From the NCBI GenBank assembly GCA_947085425.1, contig CAMTWK010000036.1, positions 1 to 33,384 of the forward strand: a stretch of DNA of 33,384 bases, read 5' to 3'. The notes under the pieces were generated by a model. That model did no database searches. It saw only the letters and a list, made by a program, of their open reading frames with translations, and was not told the origin of the DNA. The first letter of the stretch is position 1. The number at the start of each line of letters is the position of its first letter. The position numbers were made by a program, and so were the translations under genes. This DNA comes from UKL13-2 sp947085425. GTDB lineage: Bacteria > Pseudomonadota > Gammaproteobacteria > Burkholderiales > Usitatibacteraceae. Of the stretch, positions 16,226 through 24,537 are shown in pieces.

Positions 16226-17719
16226 TTACGAACTCTCTTGTCTACTGTTTGGGGGGGAATGGTGATCCATGTAACAAGAAATCCATGCCAGCGCCAGCAA
16301 CACCATGAAGTACATGGTGTTGGCCGGAATCTGCAGATTAAAGTCAACACCGGAGTGAATCATGATGGCGAGAATACCCATGATGGACGCAAACGCCAAC
16401 CCGCGCATGAGCGGGTCGCGCCGTCTGGCTTGCGCAATCAGCGCCACCACAAAACTCGCGCCGACAATCAACCCCAGCCAGACAAAACCAATCACTCCAA
16501 ACTCGGCGGCCATCTGCGCGTAATCATTGTGGGCATATTCAAAATACCCGGGCATCACATCCTCGGTTCGATACTTCGGAAAAACCGCCTGCCACGCGCC
16601 GGCACCGACACCAATGATTGGAAAATCCTTGATCATGGCCAGAGTGCTGGTGGTTGCATCCAGCCGTTCTTCCACCGACTCCGACGCACCCGCCACCGGC
16701 ACCTCGTGCCGAATAAGACTGGTTTGTTCGATCCGCTGGGCGAGTTGTTCAACACCAAACCACGAGCCAACAATAAAAATATCAATCGCAATCAGACTCA
16801 CCAGCAACACCACCGTACCGCGGGTGGCATATTTCGAAAAAATAATTCCAATCATGCCGGCGATCATCAGTGAGGCAAAAAACGCGGTATTGCCCATACG
16901 CGAACGGGTGCTGACCAACGCAATCACCATCACACACAACATCAACCGCAGGCGCATTTTTGGACTAAAAATCCATTCCAGGAAATTGCGCAGGCGTTGT
17001 TTCCAGGTGCCGGCCTGACGATCACGAATATCGGCAATCAACAGACCGATGCCGAGCGCCAGGGTCATTTCCAGAAAACCCGCAAAGTGATTTCGATTGA
17101 AATAGGTGCCACTGGCAACGCTGCCGTGAAACATCGGTGAGCTAAACCAAGTGATGCGGACATTGTTCAAATGCATCAACACGCCATACACCGCCAGCAC
17201 CAACGCCCACACCACCAACACGAATAAAAATTGCCGCGCACGTTCACGAGAAGTCACCAACAACAATGTGACGACAAAACCGGCGACATAGGCGATGGAT
17301 TTCAAAAAACCCGCCTGCGCCGTGTGCGCATCGAGGGCAAGCGTGCGCCAGCCCGAATCAAACGCCAGCGTCTCGCGATGCATGGCGGCCGTCGCGGGCG
17401 ACAGCAAGGAAATCACATCGAGCGGCAACGGGATGAGATACACCAACAAATAACCCAACCAACCGATTAACAACCACACAAACCAGCGCGCGCGCATGAA
17501 CACCGCACTCGGCGCGACCCGGCCGGTGGCACAAGCGATACACCAAATGGCCAATATCAAAAATACGCCGACCTCCATCACCGCAAACGACCACGGCTCG
17601 ACACTGCCGAGTGGAATCGGCAACCAACACAGCAATACAATCCACATCCAAAACAAATGTCGTTCGATATCGAACGGTTTGGTTTCAAAACGGCGGCGGG
17701 AAGTTTGTTTAGAAAACAC
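16226..17719 (-). CDS. O-antigen ligase/polymerase-type membrane protein (Wzy_C)
   Basis: The 497-residue protein has about ten to twelve hydrophobic segments and a large periplasmic loop after residue 320. The C-terminal half has the O-antigen ligase pattern: PIIGVGAGAWQAVFPKYR and then YFEYAHNDYAQMAAEFGVIGF, containing the conserved HNDY. Members join or polymerise polysaccharide repeat units at the periplasmic face of the inner membrane. Its place next to Wzc, export and barrel genes makes a role in exopolysaccharide polymerisation or ligation likely, but ligase and polymerase cannot be distinguished from sequence. A terminator and about 275 bp separate it from fecR, so it probably has its own promoter. 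Confidence 0.85.
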   Translation of the reverse strand: MFSKQTSRRRFETKPFDIERHLFWMWIVLLCWLPIPLGSVEPWSFAVMEVGVFLILAIWCIACATGRVAPSAVFMRARWFVWLLIGWLGYLLVYLIPLPLDVISLLSPATAAMHRETLAFDSGWRTLALDAHTAQAGFLKSIAYVAGFVVTLLLVTSRERARQFLFVLVVWALVLAVYGVLMHLNNVRITWFSSPMFHGSVASGTYFNRNHFAGFLEMTLALGIGLLIADIRDRQAGTWKQRLRNFLEWIFSPKMRLRLMLCVMVIALVSTRSRMGNTAFFASLMIAGMIGIIFSKYATRGTVVLLVSLIAIDIFIVGSWFGVEQLAQRIEQTSLIRHEVPVAGASESVEERLDATTSTLAMIKDFPIIGVGAGAWQAVFPKYRTEDVMPGYFEYAHNDYAQMAAEFGVIGFVWLGLIVGASFVVALIAQARRRDPLMRGLAFASIMGILAIMIHSGVDFNLQIPANTMYFMVLLALAWISCYMDHHSPPNSRQESS

Positions 17720-17875
17720 GGGTATGGGCTGAAGAAAGTGCGCGGTCGGCGCAACTGAGAAGTATGCCCGTCATTCTAACGGGGACAGCCGCCTTTCTGC
17801 TTTTTCAATCAATCAGACCGACTGATATGGGTGCCCGCGTTTGACAACAACTCGACATCGGAAAATAAAACGCGA

Positions 17876-17892
17876 CCCCTACTTAGTAGGGG
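17876..17892. promoter_or_regulatory. Palindrome CCCCTAC-TTA-GTAGGGG
   Basis: A perfect 7-bp inverted repeat with a 3-base centre lies upstream of the ligase gene, 12 bp from the intrinsic terminator. It has no U-run. It could be a protein binding site or part of the leader structure; nothing identifies the factor. The rest of the gap 17720-17994 shows no gene. Confidence 0.35.
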
Positions 17893-17904
17893 ACGGATCA
17901 ACAA

Positions 17905-17932
17905 AAAACGGGCACCCGAAGGTGCCCGTTTT
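17905..17932 (-). terminator. Intrinsic terminator behind the FecR gene
   Basis: A 12-bp perfect stem, AAAACGGGCACC with its complement, closes a tetraloop that reads TTCG on the minus strand. On that strand the stem runs into T6 (TTTTTTG). It stands 62 bp after the fecR stop codon and ends the upstream transcript before the ligase gene. The A-run on the other side could make it work on both strands. Confidence 0.9.
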
Positions 17933-17994
17933 GCGGACTTACTGCTTTATGAACTCAACCTGGATAATTCCGACAGGTTCATGACCCCTAACGT

Positions 17995-18933
17995 TTAACC
18001 AGTACAGCCGGTCGGCACACGTATTGGCGACACGGATGTGCACGGTACACTGCCACCACCTGAGCCCGAGCCTGTCCCGGTTGTAGGTGGAGCGGTTGTC
18101 GGACCTGTCGCTGGCGCACCTTGCGTGCCAGTTTGAGCAGGAGGCGGGCCCGCGGCTACCGTTGCTGCACGATTAACTGCGGCTTCGACTGCCGCATTGG
18201 TGGTGCCTTTGATCGCCTCGTTTACGGCCTCAAGCGCTTTAGCAATGTCTTTTTGCTCTTGGGTCGCGTTTGGCGCCTTTGCGGCGTCTTGCGCTGCCGC
18301 AGTCGCCTTGGCGATATCTGCCTGGACGGTGGCGGCATTTTGTACGGTCACAGTTGCTGGGGCATTGGTGTTTTGCACAAACGTCCCTCGCCCTGCTGGA
18401 ATCGACACGGTCTGGTTTCCAAGAGTGAATGTAACTAAGCCATTCGCGACGGTCACAGCTACAGAAGTACCGGCTACGGTGATTGACGCATCGGTTCCAC
18501 GAATACCGATGGTCGCGCCACCGGCCTTGTAGGCGACCGCCTGCGGCCTTGCTTTACCAATCAAACCGGTTACTGCGCGCATGCCGCCACTCACGAGCGA
18601 TAACAACACGTTACTCTTGGCTGGCTCCATCGAGTTGTAGGTATAGGTGGTCACCGAAAAGGTTGAATTGGCGGAGAGTGCAACCACCTGGCCATCCAGA
18701 AAACGCAGCACGATACTTGATGCCGCACCGGTGGTCACGGAGTCTCCCTGATTGATGCTGTCACCTTTTCGTAAGGTACGTCCCGGCGCAGCGGGCGCAC
18801 CCGCTGCGACCGTAGCCGACGCGGTCGCCGTGCCGGTGAGTTCAAACACCGTTGCGACTTGCGCCATGGCCATTCCGGCACTGGTGACAAACGCGAATAA
18901 CATTGTTGAAACTAAATATTTAAGAATCTTCAT
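17995..18933 (-). CDS. FecR-domain periplasmic/exported protein
   Basis: The 312-residue protein has a signal peptide (about 1-24, ending AMAQ) and a FecR domain: GRTLRKGDSINQGDSVTTG, SSIVLRFLDGQVVALSANSTF and, later, GGATIGIRGTDASI, the usual pattern of FecR-like exported proteins. The last third is Ala/Thr-rich and then Pro-Thr-Gly-Ser low complexity, ending with two Cys about 14 residues apart. GGAGG precedes the ATG at good spacing. It closes the exopolysaccharide transcript and is followed by a strong terminator. No TonB receptor or sigma factor is nearby, so a Fec-like signalling role is unlikely; a surface or peptidoglycan-related role is an inference. Confidence 0.85.
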   Translation of the reverse strand: MKILKYLVSTMLFAFVTSAGMAMAQVATVFELTGTATASATVAAGAPAAPGRTLRKGDSINQGDSVTTGAASSIVLRFLDGQVVALSANSTFSVTTYTYNSMEPAKSNVLLSLVSGGMRAVTGLIGKARPQAVAYKAGGATIGIRGTDASITVAGTSVAVTVANGLVTFTLGNQTVSIPAGRGTFVQNTNAPATVTVQNAATVQADIAKATAAAQDAAKAPNATQEQKDIAKALEAVNEAIKGTTNAAVEAAVNRAATVAAGPPPAQTGTQGAPATGPTTAPPTTGTGSGSGGGSVPCTSVSPIRVPTGCTG

Positions 18934-19023
18934 GTGCCCTCCAAAATAAACGTCGTACTTCTTTATGTTTCTAATTGGAAATCAATCAAATGCTAATCCA
19001 TTTCCCCGAAAATTGCTGCCACT

Positions 19024-19722
19024 TCACCCGCTGGGACTGATGGCCAATGCCTGACAAACCTGCTGACGGGTCAGTGCCGGTTCGGCACAAACCACTGGTA
19101 ATGCACCACGCTGATGGGCGATAGCAAGAACGTCGCCGGCATTACGCGCCACCAAGTGTTTCACCGCACGCAACACATCCTGCCTGGTCGCATCAGCCAA
19201 TACCGGCCAATTGGCAAGCCCTAAATCGACCACCCTGCGCAACACGTGTGGCTCGCGCGCCGCCAGCACCGCCGCTCTGGTCAGGGCCTGCTCAAGCGCC
19301 GCTTTACCGCCGGGCAGTTGATTTTGTGCATACAAATGATCCGACGCGTACGCAAATGCCGACCATACATATCCTGAACTTGGCTGCGCAACAACGGCGT
19401 GCCGAAGAGCAAGATAAGCCGCCAAATAGTCTGGTGACACTGCTGTCCGGCCTATGGATCTTGGTGAATAGTTGACACGCGCGACCGCATCCCAAACCTG
19501 CGCATTTTGTGGTGCCAGGCGCGCCGCAAACTTGGCTTCCGCTTCTAAGTATTGCCAAATCGTGTCGTCGATATTCACACCGGTATTGACGCGTACTTTG
19601 CCTGCTTCATAGAGCTTGCCATTGATTGCCGAGACTGTTTCGTCAGCCAGCGCGTGGCGGATGGTGACGACCGAAGCGGTTGTCAGCAAAACAACAATCA
19701 GCCACGGCAGCCAGGTCCGCAT
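19024..19722 (-). CDS. Membrane-anchored protein of the EPS locus, VpsP-like (tentative)
   Basis: The 232-residue protein has one N-terminal hydrophobic segment (about 4-20), so it is probably anchored in or secreted across the inner membrane. The rest is helical with repeated Ala/Leu patterns (AEAKFAARLAPQNAQVWDAVARV and YLAAYLALRHAVVAQPSSGYVWSAFAYA) that resemble TPR-type repeats. It looks like the small proteins (VpsP-like) that accompany BY-kinase genes in exopolysaccharide clusters, but I cannot confirm the family. The start overlaps the stop of the kinase gene by one base (TGATG), so translation is coupled. Function unknown. Confidence 0.65.
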   Translation of the reverse strand: MRTWLPWLIVVLLTTASVVTIRHALADETVSAINGKLYEAGKVRVNTGVNIDDTIWQYLEAEAKFAARLAPQNAQVWDAVARVNYSPRSIGRTAVSPDYLAAYLALRHAVVAQPSSGYVWSAFAYASDHLYAQNQLPGGKAALEQALTRAAVLAAREPHVLRRVVDLGLANWPVLADATRQDVLRAVKHLVARNAGDVLAIAHQRGALPVVCAEPALTRQQVCQALAISPSG

Positions 19723-21995
19723 CAGATTTCCTTTTTACCTTTGGGCCCGTAACCGTAGGCGTAATAACCTTTGTAGCCCCGATAACGACCATAACCGGAA
19801 TATTCACCATAATATTTTTCAGCGCGTTCCAAATCGAGCTGATTCAAAACCACACCCAAAATCGGCGCATTGGCCATCATCAAGCGGCGCAAACCACCAC
19901 GCGCCAATGGATGCGGCGTGGAGTCGGCCTTGACCACATACAGCACCGTGTCGGCCAATTGCGAAAGCACCACGGCGTCACTCACCAACTGTACCGGCGG
20001 CGAATCAATCAGCACCACGTCAAAGGCGTCTTTGAGTTTGTCGATCACATCGGCGAACTTGGCTGACGAAATCATTTCCAATGGGTTCGGCGGCACAAAA
20101 CCGGCCGTCAGAATATGAAATCCACCCTGCTCGTGTTTAATAATACATTCCGACACCTGCGCCACACCCGCGACCAAATGCGCTAAACCTTTGGCGTCTT
20201 TGGCAACACCAATAACACGATTGATTTTTGGCCGGCGCATATCAGCGTCCACCAATAACACCCGCTTGACCTGCGCCAAGGCACACGCCAAGTTAAACGA
20301 CACCGTGGTCTTGCCTTCTTCCGGCACCGACGAGGTAATCAAAATGACTTTTTTCTGCACGTCCAACGCACTCATCAATACACTGGTGCGAATGGTCCGG
20401 ATCGACTCGGAAAACAACGACTGACTATCGGTCAAAAACGCCATTTCCGTCTTCAACGATTTTTTGCCGCCACCCTCCATCTTTTGTAAGTAGCCGAGCA
20501 TTGGCACACCAAGTCGCGCCTCGACTTCACCGGCGGTGTTGACGGTGTTATTGATCCGATCCAATAACAACGACAACATCATGCCGATAATCAGCGCAAC
20601 CGCAGCAGCAATCGAAACAATCTGCAACTTTTTAGGTGCGTAGGCTGCGCCGGGCACAATCGATGGATCGACCACCCGTGCCACGGTCGATTGCAAATCA
20701 GCAGAAATATTGGTTTCTTTGAAACGATTCAGGAACATATCGTAAAGCTGACGGTTCGCCTGCGCTTCACGTTCCAATACGCCGAGTTGAAATTCTTTGC
20801 GGTTAATGCCCTGGATTTCGGATTTGCTTTGTCCCAGCGCATTGGCAATGGCAGTCTCATTGGCACGGGCAATTTCATATTCCTTGGCCACACCGGCCAT
20901 GACCGTTTCCATTTGCCGCTTGGTATTGTCACGCGCCGATGCCAACTCCGCGTTGGCCTGCAACATTTTTGGATGTTCCGGGCCATACCGCTTGGATGAG
21001 TCCGCGAGTTTTTTCTCGGCGTCCGCTTCAATTTCCTTCATTTTTTGTACGGTCGGATGGCGCAACACCGCCGGAATGGATTCCACGCTGGTTGCCGACT
21101 TGCCCTGACGCACGGCTTGCACCTGGTTGTACAGGCTCTCCGCCTCGGCACGACGCGCACGGGCGGCGACCAACCCGCTGGTGGCTTCCTCGAGTGCCTT
21201 GGCGGCACCAGATAAGACCAAACCTTTCGCATCAACAATTTTTTCGCGCTCACGATAATCCTGCAGGGACCTCTCCGAGCCTTCCAACTTGGCGCGCAAT
21301 TCGCCCATTTGGCTGGTCAGCCAGGCACTCGCCTTTTGCGTCATTTTTACTTTGGAATCGAGATCGTTCTCGATAAATACATCGGCCAAAGTGTTGGGCA
21401 CCAACGCCGCCAACTCTTTATCGTGCGATGTAAAACTAATTTGCACCAACTGGCTGTTACGCACCGGTTGGACTTGCAAGTCGGCTGAAAATTCCCGGAT
21501 GACGCGTTTGACAATCTGATCTTCCGTGAGGGGTTCGGTGGATTTAAACCAATTCATCGGCAACCACGCTTTCACGCCGTCATTGGTTGCTTGGCGCGGA
21601 TCGTATTCAGGGTGGGTGGTCAGTTTCAGACGCTCGACCACCTTGCGGGCGAGCTCACGCGACTTGATGATTTCGACCTGAGTCTGGTAATACTCGCGAT
21701 TACCGCCGCCCATCGCGTTGTAGACCTCCTCAATCGACACCACTTTTGATTTGGACTGCTCGATCATGACCGTAGCCGTGGCACGGTATAACGGTTTCAA
21801 TGAAAACACCACCAGCGTGGTGATCAGCGCCACCAATAAAACCAAACCAAGAATGCTCCACTTGCGCTTGGTGATCGACCGCCAGTATTCAACCAGATCG
21901 AGCGTTTCCGCTTCCGGCTCAGGATGTGTCAAGCCCATGCCTCCGGCATTCACAGCGGGCATCGGCAGACGATCAATCAAGGTGCGGTCATTCAT
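19722..21995 (-). CDS. wzc: Wzz/BY-kinase fusion: polysaccharide co-polymerase and tyrosine autokinase
   Basis: This 757-residue inner-membrane protein sets polysaccharide chain length and couples synthesis to export. Order: cytoplasmic N-terminus, first membrane span (about 45-67), Wzz domain with a long periplasmic coiled-coil region (about 200-420), second span (about 455-480), then a cytoplasmic kinase with Walker A SSVPEEGKTT (about 555), Walker A' LLVDADMRRP (about 580) and Walker B VVLIDSPP (about 660). The tail contains ten Tyr within 26 residues, the usual autophosphorylation cluster. It starts 9 bp after the export gene and overlaps the next gene. Confidence 0.94.
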   Translation of the reverse strand: MNDRTLIDRLPMPAVNAGGMGLTHPEPEAETLDLVEYWRSITKRKWSILGLVLLVALITTLVVFSLKPLYRATATVMIEQSKSKVVSIEEVYNAMGGGNREYYQTQVEIIKSRELARKVVERLKLTTHPEYDPRQATNDGVKAWLPMNWFKSTEPLTEDQIVKRVIREFSADLQVQPVRNSQLVQISFTSHDKELAALVPNTLADVFIENDLDSKVKMTQKASAWLTSQMGELRAKLEGSERSLQDYREREKIVDAKGLVLSGAAKALEEATSGLVAARARRAEAESLYNQVQAVRQGKSATSVESIPAVLRHPTVQKMKEIEADAEKKLADSSKRYGPEHPKMLQANAELASARDNTKRQMETVMAGVAKEYEIARANETAIANALGQSKSEIQGINRKEFQLGVLEREAQANRQLYDMFLNRFKETNISADLQSTVARVVDPSIVPGAAYAPKKLQIVSIAAAVALIIGMMLSLLLDRINNTVNTAGEVEARLGVPMLGYLQKMEGGGKKSLKTEMAFLTDSQSLFSESIRTIRTSVLMSALDVQKKVILITSSVPEEGKTTVSFNLACALAQVKRVLLVDADMRRPKINRVIGVAKDAKGLAHLVAGVAQVSECIIKHEQGGFHILTAGFVPPNPLEMISSAKFADVIDKLKDAFDVVLIDSPPVQLVSDAVVLSQLADTVLYVVKADSTPHPLARGGLRRLMMANAPILGVVLNQLDLERAEKYYGEYSGYGRYRGYKGYYAYGYGPKGKKEI

Positions 21996-22004
21996 GGCAA
22001 TTTT

Positions 22005-22604
22005 CTAAAAAAAACTTTCTTCGACTGTCAAAATGTCGCCGGGCTTAACCGGCGAGTCGAGCGAAATGCGCTTGGCATTGCCCTTCAGGTCGTCTTCGTG
22101 AATCACATTGATACGCTCTTTGGCGGCACGCTCCTTAAACCCGCCGGCAAGGGAAATCGCTTTGCGCACCGTCAACCCTGGGATAAACGGATAACCACCC
22201 GGCTTCTCAACCAAACCATTAACAAAGAAATTACGGTATTCGTGCATCGTCACGGTGACCTGGGGATTCAATAAATATCGGCCCTGCAACCCTTGCGTGA
22301 TTAAACTTTCCAATTCGCCAACAGTAAGACCGCGCACACGAATTTCACCCAAATACGGGAATGACAAGGTACCGGCATCCGACAAGCGCACTTTTTCCCG
22401 CTTCAAGTCGTCTTCACCCACCACCTGCACACTAATCACGTCACCAACGCCGAGTTTGTAGACCGACAACGATGACGGGCCGGCGCTTTGCACGCCTCTA
22501 GCGGAGGATGCCGCCGCGTTTTGCGCATGCACACCCCAGCCGGCGCAAAGGGCCAGAACGATCAGAACCAGACGACATACCTTATAGAGCGAACTGGAAA
22601 ACAT
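22005..22604 (-). CDS. Polysaccharide export protein (Wza/Poly_export type)
   Basis: The 199-residue protein carries a signal peptide (about 1-27, GVHAQ), a Poly_export domain (YKLGVGDVISVQVVGEDDL, then LSFPYLGEIRVRGLTVGEL and a YLLNPQVTVTM strand) and one SLBB-like domain (FFVNGLVEKPGGYPF, LTVRKAISLAGGF). It would form an outer-membrane or periplasmic channel for the polysaccharide together with Wzc. It is much shorter than E. coli Wza (about 380 residues) and lacks its C-terminal helix. The Cys in LALC does not fit a lipobox well. A terminator-like hairpin lies 46 bp before its start, and GAGG lies 10 bases before the ATG. Confidence 0.9.
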   Translation of the reverse strand: MFSSSLYKVCRLVLIVLALCAGWGVHAQNAAASSARGVQSAGPSSLSVYKLGVGDVISVQVVGEDDLKREKVRLSDAGTLSFPYLGEIRVRGLTVGELESLITQGLQGRYLLNPQVTVTMHEYRNFFVNGLVEKPGGYPFIPGLTVRKAISLAGGFKERAAKERINVIHEDDLKGNAKRISLDSPVKPGDILTVEESFF

Positions 22605-22650
22605 CAGCTGGAAGCCTCTAAGTGAAATTCAACATCACGCCGGAAAAGAA

Positions 22651-22689
22651 AAAGGCCATGACCGAACTTACAACGCGGTCAAGGCCTTT
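22651..22689 (-). terminator. Intrinsic terminator or attenuator between barrel and export genes
   Basis: AAAGGCC-A-TGACCG (22651-22664) pairs with CGGTCA-A-GGCCTTT (22676-22689), 13 pairs with one internal mismatch. On the minus strand the stem is followed by TTTTTCTTTT. It stands 27 bp after the barrel gene stop, so it can end that transcript or reduce read-through into the export and kinase genes. Confidence 0.8.
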
Positions 22690-22716
22690 GACGATTTGCC
22701 AAAGAAAACCGCTGCG

Positions 22717-23958
22717 TTACAAGGTCGCGCCCAGCGTCAGCATGTAAAGATTTTTCTTGTAGTTAAATCCGCTGGTATTGGAATCGCGCTTGGTATTGGT
22801 GAATTCGCCGCCAACCGTCAACCAACGCATCACTTTGTAGTTGAGTTTCAACCCGTAGGAGTCGGTCGAGTCGGAGCGGATATTGCCAACAAAATCGTCG
22901 TCCGCCCGGGACATGCTGGCGGTGGACATCAATCGGGAATTCCACTGGTGTTGCCAATTTGCACCGAATTTTTTCGACAAGGTGAAGTCGCCCAAACCAG
23001 TCGACTCCGCAAACGACTTGGTGGTGAAGAAGTCAATCTTCGAATAACTCATCGGCTTCCAGGTCATTTGCCCTTCCCAACCGGTTGCGGAGAAATCACG
23101 GATGGTTGATGACGCAAAGTCTTTGCGAATCTGACCAATCTTGAAGGTACCACTGGTCAACGCAGTCGCGTCCCAGGTCACACCCACCAAATAACGCCGC
23201 TCTTTGCTGTCTTGCAGCGATGTGGAAAGTTTGTAGTCGATGCGGTCTTCGCGGGCTTCAAACACAAATGCTGTTTTTGGAGCAACACGCAGGAAAAAAC
23301 GCCCGCCAAAATTGTCGGTATTACGATCACTACCCACCGTGGTGGCGCGATTGTTCACATAACGTTTGTCGGCCCGGCCGGCTTCGACTTCCACGCGGCC
23401 AATCGCGTCATTGGCACCGTAGGCAAACAACATGCTCGGCGTTGTTGTCCGGTATTCGTCCGGGCTACCCGAGATACCGCGATCGGTCGAACCACGCGGA
23501 TCATGGCCGCGATAATAATCCGCAGCCAGCTTTAAACCCATGCTGGACGTGAAAACAAATTCACCGGTGCCGAGCACACGATAATCAGTGTAATTGTCGG
23601 CACTGCTAGACGAGTAGCGACCAATACTCAGGTCATACAGCAGGCCAAATTTGGCGCTTTCCGCATTCGCTTCAACCTTAAAACCAGGATTGTAGGTTTG
23701 CAGGTTGGAGCTGGTGCGATTGACGTTGGTCAGAAACATATTGTTGTCACGGCCGAATCCCATATTCAAATACGGAAACAATGTCAGGCCTTCACCGAGC
23801 GGGATGCCTTTGGGGCCGTCTTTGTCGCTGCTGCCATCCGGAATTTTGTACGCGGGCGAAACCGGACCGGTTTGCGCGTGGGCAACAAATGCCGCTGTCA
23901 ATGTTGAAAGAGCCGTCAATACGGCCATTGCAATCGTGCGATTGTTTGAGCGCTTCAT
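22717..23958 (-). CDS. Outer-membrane beta-barrel protein of the EPS locus (EpsL/BBP2-like)
   Basis: The 413-residue protein has a signal peptide (cleavage near AHAQ, residue 29) and a series of alternating strands rich in aromatic residues and Gly, ending in LYMLTLGATL. It is like the barrels encoded first in exopolysaccharide clusters of beta- and gammaproteobacteria (EpsL type), which probably serve as the secretion pore or a partner of the export protein. The start ATG has a GGAC site. An FNR-type box lies 41 bp upstream of the start and an intrinsic terminator follows the gene. The exact family name is an inference from size, pattern and position. Confidence 0.8.
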   Translation of the reverse strand: MKRSNNRTIAMAVLTALSTLTAAFVAHAQTGPVSPAYKIPDGSSDKDGPKGIPLGEGLTLFPYLNMGFGRDNNMFLTNVNRTSSNLQTYNPGFKVEANAESAKFGLLYDLSIGRYSSSSADNYTDYRVLGTGEFVFTSSMGLKLAADYYRGHDPRGSTDRGISGSPDEYRTTTPSMLFAYGANDAIGRVEVEAGRADKRYVNNRATTVGSDRNTDNFGGRFFLRVAPKTAFVFEAREDRIDYKLSTSLQDSKERRYLVGVTWDATALTSGTFKIGQIRKDFASSTIRDFSATGWEGQMTWKPMSYSKIDFFTTKSFAESTGLGDFTLSKKFGANWQHQWNSRLMSTASMSRADDDFVGNIRSDSTDSYGLKLNYKVMRWLTVGGEFTNTKRDSNTSGFNYKKNLYMLTLGATL

Positions 23959-23998
23959 GTGGTGTCCATTTTTATTAGGTTAACGTGGTGTTAACTAT

Positions 23999-24012
23999 TT
24001 GATTTGTATCAA
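23999..24012. promoter_or_regulatory. FNR/ANR-type binding site
   Basis: TTGATTTGTATCAA matches the FNR consensus TTGAT-N4-ATCAA at all ten fixed positions. It is centred about 48 bp upstream of the barrel gene start. Ten fixed bases are expected about 0.03 times in a window of this size, so chance is unlikely but possible. It suggests that the exopolysaccharide barrel gene responds to oxygen through an FNR-family regulator. Confidence 0.6.
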
Positions 24013-24097
24013 GCTGACGACTGTAACAGTATCCGGTCTGTGCGAGAACCGTTTTAAGCTTTGTAATGGTAACAAATTGTCAAAATTTGCACAATCA

Positions 24098-24113
24098 CGG
24101 GATAGCGGGATAG
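24098..24113. repeat. Octamer CGGGATAG, two tandem copies
   Basis: CGGGATAG occurs twice head to tail and is followed by CGAG, part of a third copy. It lies in a gene-free stretch and has the same 8-bp period as the repeats near nrdR and glyA. Confidence 0.7.
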
Positions 24114-24297
24114 CGAGCAGACAAACGAGCCGTGAGCGAGCCTTCAACCGGGGGCAATCAGGGGCGCAAACGCGATACCCTCCCCCGATTAGGGCATTGC
24201 CAATTGTGAAATGGTTGTCGTCTGCCAACGGCGCGAGCCGCAAATTTGGTCTCAAACCCCGTCCACGGGTCAATTCGGCACAGCTTTGGCTTAATTA

Positions 24298-24339
24298 AAA
24301 ACCAACCCAAATACAAAAATATGCATTCGGATTGGTTTT
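24298..24339 (-). terminator. Weak terminator-like stem behind the nuclease gene
   Basis: AAAACCAA (24298-24305) and TTGGTTTT (24332-24339) can pair around a 26-base loop; on the minus strand T-rich sequence follows. The stem is AT-rich and the loop large, so this is a weak candidate. It is the only one found behind the nuclease gene apart from the MITE-like palindrome. Confidence 0.3.
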
Positions 24340-24389
24340 GTTTGCCCGTGGGCAGCCCAAGGTTCCTTTTTGAGGTCCGTTTCAGACCA

Positions 24390-24537
24390 TTAACAGTTTG
24401 TTGAAATTCGTCGCGAGCGAAGGTCAGGCAAGGCGGAAAGCGGCAAAAAACCGGAATGTATGCGGTATACATGAGGATTTTGTGCCGCCTGCCAACGCCG
24501 CATCACCGAGCGCAGCAGAATTTCAACAAACTGTTAA
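24390..24537. mobile_element. 148-bp MITE-like palindromic element
   Basis: The ends TTAACAGTTTGTTGAAATTC (24390-24409) and its exact reverse complement (24518-24537) are perfect 20-bp inverted repeats. The inside continues as an imperfect palindrome (GGTCAGGCAAGGCGG against CCGCCTGCCAACGCC) with GTATAC in the middle and no gene. The outermost four bases are TTAA on both sides, which could be part of the ends or a duplicated TTAA target. The right TTAA contains the stop codon of the nuclease gene. Confidence 0.85.

Larger units (their letters stand above)
23959..24389. other. 431-bp intergenic region upstream of the EPS locus
   Basis: No convincing gene is seen. It holds the FNR-type box (23999-24012), the inverted pair GTTAAC-GTGGT-GTTAAC at 23979-23995, the octamer duplication at 24098-24113 and a weak terminator-like stem for the nuclease gene. 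The right border is the MITE-like element. TAATAA on the minus strand (23972-23977) could be a -10 box, but then the leader would be only about 7 bases. Confidence 0.6.

Noticed and set aside
22560..22604. Lipobox in the polysaccharide export protein
   Set aside because: The Cys in LALC is preceded by Leu, not a small residue, and a normal cleavage site AHAQ follows.
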